From: Bacteroidaceae bacterium
Lineage (GTDB): Bacteria; Bacteroidota; Bacteroidia; Bacteroidales; Bacteroidaceae
DNA length: 9,928 nucleotides
Assembly: GCA_900770665.1 (NCBI GenBank)
Contig: CAAGKZ010000047.1
Location: forward strand, 1-9,928
Direction: 5' to 3'
The first letter of the stretch is position 1; each line of letters begins with the position of its first letter. Positions 1 to 5,588 of this stretch are shown piece after piece. The notes below the pieces were generated by a model, which was not told the DNA's origin, did no database searches, and was given only the letters and a program-made list of their open reading frames with translations. A program made the translations under genes and the position numbers.

Positions 1-150
1 CAAATTATTGACGGTTCGTTTTTCGTTCCTTACGCTTCTTGCTTAAAAAATCTAAGCAAGGTTGTACTGCTTGTCTGTAATGGAATGTTGTCAAGGATCT
101 ATCGTTGCTCGTCGGTCATTCATCGCGGTAACCGCGTTGCTTCCCGAAAG
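1..150 (-). other. Transcribed leader region, probably upstream of 16S rRNA
   Basis: This stretch has no plausible gene. Read on the minus strand from the promoter at 157-187 it contains three features in order. The first is a short GC palindrome (124-136, CGCGGTAACCGCG). The second is a boxA-like antitermination motif, GATCCTTGACA (89-99), similar to the GATC/GTTCTTTGACA motifs I remember from Bacteroidales rRNA leaders. The third is an 8-bp hairpin (38-45 paired with 53-60, 7-nt loop) that could help processing. The 16S 5' end would lie a short distance beyond position 1. The motifs are seen directly; the rRNA assignment is inference. Confidence 0.55.
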
Positions 151-156
151 CGAGTG

Positions 157-187
157 CAAAGGTAGTACTATTTTTTACACCAACAAA
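157..187 (-). promoter_or_regulatory. Strong leftward sigma-ABfr promoter, probably of an rRNA operon
   Basis: On the minus strand the -33 element TTTG (184-187) and the -7 element TACCTTTG (157-164) are separated by exactly 19 nt. This matches the Bacteroides primary sigma factor consensus TTTG-N19-TAnnTTTG. The stretch further upstream (188-260) is rich in A and T tracts, as expected for an UP-like region of a stable-RNA promoter. Transcription would start near position 150 and run off the left edge. Assignment to rRNA is inferred from the long non-coding structured leader and from its resemblance to Bacteroidales 16S leaders; the 16S gene itself is not in the window. Confidence 0.8.
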
Positions 188-373
188 CTTTTCCCACTTA
201 TTTTTTCAAAAAATTGCAAGAAAATTTCATTTTCAGCAAAAATTGTAGCATTTATTACAATTATTGCTCAATTATATTAAATATCAAAGAAAAATTTCGC
301 TAATAAAACAACAGAAAGCATCACCTAAAAACAGAGCACTTGCACCCAAATATCAAAAAGAGAATAATTTTGT

Positions 374-404
374 TTTGTACAACGCGGAGTTTGCAGTATC
401 TTTA
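374..404 (+). promoter_or_regulatory. dnaG promoter
   Basis: TTTG (374-377) is followed after 19 nt by TATCTTTA (397-404). This differs at one position from the Bacteroides -7 consensus TAnnTTTG. The predicted start near 410 leaves a leader of about 20 nt before the ATG at 429. That spacing supports 429 over upstream in-frame starts, which would lie inside or ahead of the promoter. Confidence 0.7.
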
Positions 405-428
405 CGATATATTTATATAAATAATGTG

Positions 429-2468
429 ATGGCATATTCCGACAGTCGCAGATACAAAATAGACCGTGAGACAATCGAACGCATCCTTGACAGTGCAAAG
501 ATAGAGGAGGTGGTGGGTGACTTTGTGACGTTGAAACGTCGCGGAGTCAACTTGATTGGTCTTTGCCCATTTCACAATGAGAAGACACCATCGTTCACCG
601 TTTCGCCGGCCAAGAACCTGTGCAAGTGCTTCGGCTGTGGAAAAGGCGGTAACCCTGTACACTTTATAATGGAGCACGAGCAGTTGAGTTACTACGAAGC
701 ACTCCGATGGCTCGCGAAGAAATACCACATAGAGATAAAGGAGCGCGAGATGACCGACGAGGAGAAACGCGAGGAGAGCATACGCGAGAGTCTCTTCGTC
801 ATAAACCAATATGCACTACAGCACTTCATCGACACATTGCACGAAAGCGAGGAGGGGCAAGCAATCGGATTGAACTACTTCCGCCATCGTGGCTTGCGCG
901 ACGAGACAATAAAGAAGTTCTGCCTGGGTTACTCCTTTGAACGCCGCGACAGTTTTGCCAAGAAGGCGGTTGCCGCAGGCTACAACCCCGAACTCATTGC
1001 CAAGACCGGTGTGTGCTACAGCACCGATGACGGCCGCCTGCAGGACCGCTTTTGGGGGCGCGTGATATTCCCGGTACACACCATTTCGGGCAAAATTGTC
1101 GCATTCGGCGGACGCATATTGCAGAACAATGCCAAGGCTGCAAAATATGTAAACTCACCCGAGAGCGAGATATACCACAAGAGCGACCACCTCTATGGTC
1201 TCTACTTCTCCAAGCAGGCAATAATACAGAAAGACCACTGTATTCTTGTAGAGGGTTATCTTGATGTGATATCAATGCACCAGTCGGGAATACAGAATGT
1301 GGTTGCCTCATCGGGAACATCGCTGACAACAGGACAGATAAGGCTCATTCACCGCTTTACCAAAAACATAACACTGCTGTACGACGGCGACAAGGCCGGC
1401 ATAAAGGCATCTATCCGAGGAATCGATATGCTCCTAGAGGAGGACATGAACATAAACGTTGTTCTGCTGCCCGAGGGCGAAGACCCCGACAGCTATGCAC
1501 AGACACACTCGACCGAGGAGGTAGAGCAATACATAGAGAAGAACAAGGTCGATTTCATACGTTTCAAAACCAACTTGCTACTTGACGAAGTGGGCGAAGA
1601 CCCAATACGCCGTGCAGGACTTGTCAGTGACGTAGTGAAGAGCATCGCTGTAGTACCCAACGAGATACTGCGCAGCGAATATATAAAGAGATGCAGTGGA
1701 ATGCTCAATATCGGCGAACAGATACTGGTAAAAGAGGTTGCAAAACTCAGGCAACAGAAGGCCGAGGAGACATACAAGAAGCAGACACAGAGCAACGACA
1801 CCACAGCCGGTGAAAAACCGGCGGCCGAGGGTGCGCCTGCAGCAACAATCGACGAGTTCCAGCAAAGCATAATCAGCAACTACAACAACCCGCTACACAA
1901 CAAAGAGAAGGCCATAATACAGTTCCTGCTAAAGAACGGCAGCAAAATACTGCAGGTACCGGAGAACAAGACAACCAACACACCGGCATTTACAGAAACG
2001 GTAAACTCACATCTGTACTACTCTTTCAACGACGATGGCATTGAGCTGTCGCACCCGCTATACAAGAGAATCTTCGCCGAGGCTGGAGAACATGCGAACG
2101 ATGTGGATTTCAACCCCGAAAGCCACTTCATGGCACACCCCGATGTTGAAATTTCGAAATTGACAGCAGAATTGTGCGGAGAACGCTATCTTCTTAGCAA
2201 GACATTCACAGAACAGGCCGGTGACGAGCGCAACGAACAAGCAGTGATGTTCGAGCAGACCACACGCCTTGCCGTTGCATACAAGCTGAGCATTGTCGAT
2301 GAAATGCTAAAGGAGACTATGAACCGCTTGAAAAACCCGGAAGTCTTGTCTAACCCAACATCCCTGCAAGAAGCAATGGAAGATTTCAAATATCTGAAGG
2401 AGACACAAGGCGCACTGAACGACGTGCTGAAAAACTACGGATTCGGCAACGTTGCACTTAATATTTAA
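429..2468 (+). CDS. dnaG: DNA primase DnaG
   Basis: Primase that lays down RNA primers for leading- and lagging-strand replication, acting with the DnaB helicase at the fork. The 679-aa product has the full bacterial DnaG layout. An N-terminal CHC2 zinc-binding domain has C46, H49, C67 and C70 with the usual spacing. The RNA polymerase core carries the basic DRFWGRVIFPV motif (206-216). A TOPRIM domain has the catalytic glutamate in VEGYLDV (E275) and the metal-binding DGD (D319, D321). A low-complexity Ala/Glu/Thr linker lies near 487-520. The C-terminal helicase-binding region (about 530-679) diverges more, as usual. The start is ATG 429: homologues begin just before the IDRETIERIL segment, and a promoter lies immediately upstream. 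The frame stays open back to 264, but that stretch covers promoter and A/T-rich DNA. It is a single gene, divergent from the putative rRNA promoter, and is not linked here to rpsU or rpoD. No strong terminator follows directly. Confidence 0.97.
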   Translation: MAYSDSRRYKIDRETIERILDSAKIEEVVGDFVTLKRRGVNLIGLCPFHNEKTPSFTVSPAKNLCKCFGCGKGGNPVHFIMEHEQLSYYEALRWLAKKYHIEIKEREMTDEEKREESIRESLFVINQYALQHFIDTLHESEEGQAIGLNYFRHRGLRDETIKKFCLGYSFERRDSFAKKAVAAGYNPELIAKTGVCYSTDDGRLQDRFWGRVIFPVHTISGKIVAFGGRILQNNAKAAKYVNSPESEIYHKSDHLYGLYFSKQAIIQKDHCILVEGYLDVISMHQSGIQNVVASSGTSLTTGQIRLIHRFTKNITLLYDGDKAGIKASIRGIDMLLEEDMNINVVLLPEGEDPDSYAQTHSTEEVEQYIEKNKVDFIRFKTNLLLDEVGEDPIRRAGLVSDVVKSIAVVPNEILRSEYIKRCSGMLNIGEQILVKEVAKLRQQKAEETYKKQTQSNDTTAGEKPAAEGAPAATIDEFQQSIISNYNNPLHNKEKAIIQFLLKNGSKILQVPENKTTNTPAFTETVNSHLYYSFNDDGIELSHPLYKRIFAEAGEHANDVDFNPESHFMAHPDVEISKLTAELCGERYLLSKTFTEQAGDERNEQAVMFEQTTRLAVAYKLSIVDEMLKETMNRLKNPEVLSNPTSLQEAMEDFKYLKETQGALNDVLKNYGFGNVALNI

Positions 2469-2518
2469 GGAGCAACCTCATACGCGCACATGTATATAAA
2501 TAAGGTATAAAAATGTAT

Positions 2519-2549
2519 TTTGAAGATTAAAAATAATTGCATACATTTG
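2519..2549 (+). promoter_or_regulatory. Perfect-consensus promoter in the dnaG downstream spacer
   Basis: TTTG (2519-2522), a 19-nt spacer, and TACATTTG (2542-2549) match the Bacteroides TTTG-N19-TAnnTTTG consensus at every defined base. The predicted start is near 2555. The next substantial reading frame begins only at 2892, so this promoter would make either an RNA with a leader of about 340 nt or an independent small RNA. Confidence 0.65.
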
Positions 2550-2583
2550 CAACATACACAACACAAATAAAAACAGACAGCCT

Positions 2584-2601
2584 ATGAAACATCGCGTATA
2601 A
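2584..2601 (+). other. Five-codon mini-ORF (MKHRV)
   Basis: An ATG lies about 29 nt downstream of the predicted start of the promoter at 2519-2549, behind an A-rich leader typical of Bacteroidales gene starts. It closes with TAA after five codons. The same frame then stays open for 24 codons into the inverted repeat. It could be a leader peptide, the stump of a decayed gene, or chance; its coding status is unproven. Confidence 0.25.
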
Positions 2602-2606
2602 TCTTG

Positions 2607-2807
2607 TACGCACATTTTAGACATATTGAAAAAGCGTTTTAGCTTTATTCTGTCATTTCGAAAGTTTGGCGACTAATGAATACCGACAAGAATACTGCAA
2701 AAATGCTCGTGCCTACGGCGCGGGCTTTTGGTTATTCTGTCGGTAGGTTACGCCAAACACCTCGAAATGCGGATACACTAAAAGTACCGCGTTTTTTTAT
2801 GTGCGTA
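2607..2807 (+). repeat. 201-nt imperfect inverted repeat (long hairpin)
   Basis: The arms pair in nested blocks. TACGCACAT (2607-2615) pairs with 2799-2807. TTTTAG (2637-2642) pairs with 2778-2783. CATTTCGA (2654-2661) pairs with 2762-2769. GTTTGGCG (2664-2671) pairs with 2751-2758. TACCGACA (2681-2688) pairs with 2738-2745. GAATA (2690-2694) pairs with 2733-2737. A 9-bp apical stem (2705-2713 with 2717-2725) closes a 3-nt TAC loop. Two apical pairs are U·G in plus-strand RNA and would be A·C mismatches in minus-strand RNA. This hints that the plus strand is the folded form. The bases 2650-2664 are identical to the left arm of the repeat at 3669-3746, so it is probably a member of a dispersed palindromic family (MITE- or REP-like) and possibly a structured RNA. 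An open frame of 60 codons here (2676-2858) lies mostly inside the palindrome and I do not call it a gene. Confidence 0.75.
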
Positions 2808-2891
2808 ATTCTACACAAACCAAGGTACAACGGAGTAACCCGAAAAGCCGTAAAATGAGTAGGGGGAACCTTTAAAAAACGTGTGTTACAT
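2808..2891 (+). other. Spacer ahead of the secreted zinc-finger gene
   Basis: No convincing promoter with a TAnnTTTG element and no Shine-Dalgarno sequence is visible here. The gene at 2892 may therefore depend on the promoter at 2519-2549 and on reading through the long hairpin. Confidence 0.4.
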
Positions 2892-3611
2892 ATGAAAACA
2901 AAATTTATCTTCATCATATTAATGCTTATCTATACATACAACTCTGTTGCACAAGAACTACATTTAAAATATTGTTTAAAAGGAGAGCCTTGTAATATCA
3001 AAACCGGGAAAGTACAAAAACAGGCTCCCAGTATCGGAGATTTTACCATTAATGGAGACAAAATAGTTATTGACGGCGATGTATATGTGCTTGCAGATAA
3101 ACAAAACGGATGTTTTCTATATCAAGGACCAACAAGAAGTTTAGAACATGAGTCAAATGGTGACATTGTTCATATAACACCGACCATCATAGCCGATCAA
3201 AAACTTAGCAATGTTCAATTATACATAACTATTGAACACACTAAATTCACTGAGGATTCATATATGACTAATGAAAGAATGCATTTGATGGACATACCAT
3301 CATTTAATGCATTATATAAGCAGACAAGCTACACAAACAACAATGTTAATTTTTTAGAAAATCAAATAAACACATCATACAATAAAAACAATTCTTACAC
3401 TAAGAAAAACAATGAAAGCAGATATGGTTATATAGACTGTCACTTATGTCTTGGTTCTGGCATATGCGAAACCTGTAACGGTAGTGGATTACAGCAATCA
3501 ATGACAACTGATAGGATTCCTTGTGCAAATTGTTTGAGAGGAGAAAATGGGATACGGACTGGCAAATGTCACCTTTGCAAAGGTACGGGTAAAGTTTATG
3601 GCTTAAAATAA
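2892..3611 (+). CDS. Secreted protein with DnaJ-like cysteine-rich zinc-finger region
   Basis: I do not recognise the family as a whole. The 239-aa product begins with a short basic stretch and a hydrophobic core (about residues 4-20), followed by SVAQ-E, a likely signal peptidase I site. Export is therefore predicted; the site does not look like a lipobox. The middle (21-140) looks like a mostly beta-strand domain without motifs I know. Residues 146-176 are an Asn/Thr/Ser/Lys-rich linker. The C-terminus has four CxxC pairs: C183/C186, C192/C195, C211/C214 and C226/C229. Three of them are followed by the GSG or GTG tail of the CxxCxGxG repeat in the DnaJ zinc-finger region. There is no J domain, so co-chaperone activity is not implied. 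The start is ATG 2892; a GTG nine bases upstream is in frame but less likely. The gene is visibly more A/T-rich than dnaG or miaB and sits between related palindromes, suggesting an accessory gene. A terminator hairpin follows. Confidence 0.8.
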   Translation: MKTKFIFIILMLIYTYNSVAQELHLKYCLKGEPCNIKTGKVQKQAPSIGDFTINGDKIVIDGDVYVLADKQNGCFLYQGPTRSLEHESNGDIVHITPTIIADQKLSNVQLYITIEHTKFTEDSYMTNERMHLMDIPSFNALYKQTSYTNNNVNFLENQINTSYNKNNSYTKKNNESRYGYIDCHLCLGSGICETCNGSGLQQSMTTDRIPCANCLRGENGIRTGKCHLCKGTGKVYGLK

Positions 3612-3626
3612 CCTTAACCAAGCAAA

Positions 3627-3660
3627 CAGGTTGCACCGCATGGTGCAACCTGCCTTATTT
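3627..3660 (+). terminator. Intrinsic terminator after the zinc-finger gene
   Basis: An 11-bp perfect stem (3627-3637 with 3642-3652, loop GCAT) is followed by CTTATTTT. It lies 15 nt after the stop codon at 3609-3611. Its position between convergent genes means it may also help stop leftward transcripts from folE, although the tail on that strand is less U-rich. Confidence 0.75.
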
Positions 3661-3668
3661 TAAAACCC

Positions 3669-3746
3669 TGTCATTTCGAAAGAGCAAAGCGACTGAGAAA
3701 TCTCAACTACCTCTGTTCAGATTTCTCGCATACGCTCGAAATGACA
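3669..3746. repeat. Palindromic intergenic repeat
   Basis: An 11-bp outer inverted repeat, TGTCATTTCGA (3669-3679) with its complement at 3736-3746, encloses a 9-bp inner one, GAGAAATCT (3695-3703) with 3719-3727. The format TCATTTCGAA...GAGAAATCT...AGATTTCTC...TCGAAATGA resembles palindromic repeats I recall as common between genes in Bacteroidota. The 15-base left end (3668-3682) is identical to 2650-2664. On the minus strand it lies just beyond the folE stop and may act in 3'-end formation. Confidence 0.75.
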
Positions 3747-3770
3747 ATGAACGGGCATGACAAAAAGTTT

Positions 3771-4349
3771 TCACCTATTCCTCAGCAAATTCATGAACTC
3801 CTCGCGGGTTTTTGCCTGGTTGAAGGCACCGCAGAAATCGGATGTTGTGGTAATGGAGTTCTGCTTTTTCACGCCACGCATCTGCATGCATAGGTGTTGC
3901 GCTTCAACAACAACCATCACACCAAGCGGATTAAGTGTCTTTTGAATACACTCCTTAATTTGCAAGGTCATTCTCTCCTGCACCTGCAAGCGGCGCGAAA
4001 AGACCTCGACAACACGGGCAATCTTGCTCAGGCCAGTTATGTAGCCGTTGGGGATGTATGCCACGTGTACCTTGCCGAAGAACGGCAGGATATGATGCTC
4101 GCACAGGGAGTAGAAATCAATGTCCTTTACAATTACCATTTGGCTATAATCCTCCTTGAACATGGCTGCACGCAGAATAGCCTCGGGGTCCTCGTAATAG
4201 CCGGCCGTGGTGTCCAGTATTGCACGCGCCACACGGTCGGGGGTCTTCACCAATCCCTCGCGCTCAACGTCCTCACCAATGAGGCCAAGCATTTTGGTAC
4301 AGCACTCCTTCAGTCCCTCAATACGTTTTTCTCTATCTTCTCCACTCAT
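3771..4349 (-). CDS. folE: GTP cyclohydrolase I, type IA
   Basis: Converts GTP to 7,8-dihydroneopterin triphosphate, the entry step to tetrahydrofolate and other pterins; cytoplasmic. The 192-aa sequence carries the zinc ligands C83 and H86 in SLCEHH and C154 in HLCMQMRG, matching C110, H113 and C181 of the E. coli enzyme. H85 corresponds to the catalytic H112. The segment ITGLSKIARVVEVFSRRLQVQERM (104-127) is the family's central substrate/oligomer signature. Length is typical for the compact bacterial form. It is the last gene of the leftward operon, 13 nt after the SPOR-protein gene, and ends with TGA next to a palindromic repeat. No separate promoter is evident. The link to its neighbours appears positional rather than metabolic. 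Confidence 0.97.
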   Translation of the reverse strand: MSGEDREKRIEGLKECCTKMLGLIGEDVEREGLVKTPDRVARAILDTTAGYYEDPEAILRAAMFKEDYSQMVIVKDIDFYSLCEHHILPFFGKVHVAYIPNGYITGLSKIARVVEVFSRRLQVQERMTLQIKECIQKTLNPLGVMVVVEAQHLCMQMRGVKKQNSITTTSDFCGAFNQAKTREEFMNLLRNR

Positions 4350-4362
4350 CTTTACTTCAATA

Positions 4363-4806
4363 TCAATAAGGCAGGTTTATAAGACATTTCTTTACAGATA
4401 TCTCCTTGAACTTCTTTGTCGCCCTTAGACGGTACATCAAAAGCTCAGCTTCTTCGCGTGTACGAAAATCGCCATATTCACATGTACGTATAGGCGCTTC
4501 GAACACCACATAGACCTCGGCACCGGGATAATTCGCACGCATATATTCGGCCATGGCATTGGCCTCATCGCGTGCCTGGCGCGAGTTGTTTCCCGAATAC
4601 ACCAACACCCTGTAACCTTCAACCTGCTTCACTTCGCCATCAACATTCGCCATGGAACCCATGAGGTCAATCAGTTTTTCGGGCTGGTTTATGCGCACTC
4701 TTCCCTCACCGAAAGAGAAACGCTCAATTTCGTAGATAATGTTGCTCTGTGCCCCGGCATAGAGGACACAGAACAACATTGATAAAAGTACTAATACGCG
4801 TTTCAT
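4363..4806 (-). CDS. Secreted SPOR-domain protein
   Basis: A small exported protein of 147 aa with a signal peptide (basic KR, hydrophobic 4-17, AGA-Q cleavage near residue 19). Its SPOR-type domain covers about 62-140: GYRVLVYSGNNSRQARDEA leads the first strand-helix unit, and the CEYGDFRTREEAELLMYRLR segment (109-128) is the second. SPOR domains bind denuded septal peptidoglycan glycan strands, so a periplasmic envelope role is likely, but no specific function is shown. Its ATG shares one base with the tpiA stop codon (TAATG at 4804-4808 on the minus strand), which implies translational coupling. folE follows after 13 nt. Confidence 0.85.
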   Translation of the reverse strand: MKRVLVLLSMLFCVLYAGAQSNIIYEIERFSFGEGRVRINQPEKLIDLMGSMANVDGEVKQVEGYRVLVYSGNNSRQARDEANAMAEYMRANYPGAEVYVVFEAPIRTCEYGDFRTREEAELLMYRLRATKKFKEISVKKCLINLPY

Positions 4807-5564
4807 TATTTGAATGCGTCGATGATACCCTTGAAATCGGCAACCTTAAGAGCAGCACCACCAATGAGACCGCCGTCAACGTTAGGATTAGCGAAGAGCT
4901 CCTTTGCGTTGCTTGGCTTGCAGCTGCCACCATAGAGGATAGAAGTGTTCTCTGCAACCTCGTTGCCATACTTCTCGGCGATAGTCGAACGGATGTAAGC
5001 GTGAATCTCCTCGGCCTGCTCAGGAGTAGCTGTCAAACCTGTACCGATAGCCCATACCGGCTCGTAAGCGAGGATAATCTTTGAGAAGTCCTCGGCTGAA
5101 AGGTCGTAGAGTGAACCTGCGAGCTGCTCATATACAACCTGGTTCTGGATACCCTGATTACGCTCCTCAAGCACCTCACCGATGCAGAAGATTGGAGTCA
5201 AACCGTTAGCGAGGGCCAACTGTACCTTCTCCTTGAGAATCTCTGCTGTCTCGCCATAATATGCGCGACGCTCAGAGTGGCCAAGGATTACATACTTTGC
5301 ACCTGTTGATGCAACCATAGAAGCTGAAACCTCACCTGTGTAAGCACCTGAAACCTTATCTGCACAGTTCTCGGCACCAACACCGATGACAGCCTCGTCA
5401 ACGATAGGAGTTACCGAAGCAAGGTGGATGAATGGAGTACAGATTACTACATCACAGTTTGGTTTGTCGGCAGCAAGTGCCTCGTTGAGTTCCTTTGCAA
5501 GAGCAATACCCTCCTGGAGATTCATATTCATCTTCCAGTTACCTGCAACAATGTTTTTTCTCAT
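4806..5564 (-). CDS. tpiA: Triosephosphate isomerase
   Basis: Interconverts dihydroxyacetone phosphate and glyceraldehyde 3-phosphate in glycolysis and gluconeogenesis; cytoplasmic TIM barrel, usually a dimer. The 252-aa product is of normal length. Substrate-binding N9 and K11 lie in AGNWKMN, the electrophilic H96 in ILGHSERR and the catalytic base E168 in AYEPVWAIGTG (166-176), which runs into the mobile loop 6. Phosphate-binding YGGS (211-214) and GLIGGA (232-237) are present. The start is ATG 5564, 24 nt after the DoxX-gene stop, with an A/T-rich spacer and no recognisable internal promoter. Expression would thus depend largely on the operon promoter at 8248-8279. Its stop overlaps the start of the SPOR gene by one base. 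Confidence 0.98.
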   Translation of the reverse strand: MRKNIVAGNWKMNMNLQEGIALAKELNEALAADKPNCDVVICTPFIHLASVTPIVDEAVIGVGAENCADKVSGAYTGEVSASMVASTGAKYVILGHSERRAYYGETAEILKEKVQLALANGLTPIFCIGEVLEERNQGIQNQVVYEQLAGSLYDLSAEDFSKIILAYEPVWAIGTGLTATPEQAEEIHAYIRSTIAEKYGNEVAENTSILYGGSCKPSNAKELFANPNVDGGLIGGAALKVADFKGIIDAFK

Positions 5565-5588
5565 TTTTCTAAAATTTAAAGGTTTATA

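Noticed and set aside
62..280. 72-codon rightward reading frame
   Set aside because: It lies antisense to the leftward promoter and leader, whose motifs explain the sequence better, and the predicted peptide resembles no family I know.
264..428. In-frame upstream extension of dnaG (55 extra codons)
   Set aside because: It covers A/T-rich spacer and the TTTG-N19-TATCTTTA promoter, and the residues do not resemble a DnaG N-terminus; ATG 429 fits the family.
2676..2858. 60-codon rightward reading frame
   Set aside because: Most of it lies inside the long inverted repeat, so the frame is a by-product of palindromic sequence.
3894..4382. 162-codon frame antisense to folE
   Set aside because: FolE on the other strand has all zinc and catalytic residues; the antisense frame is a shadow.
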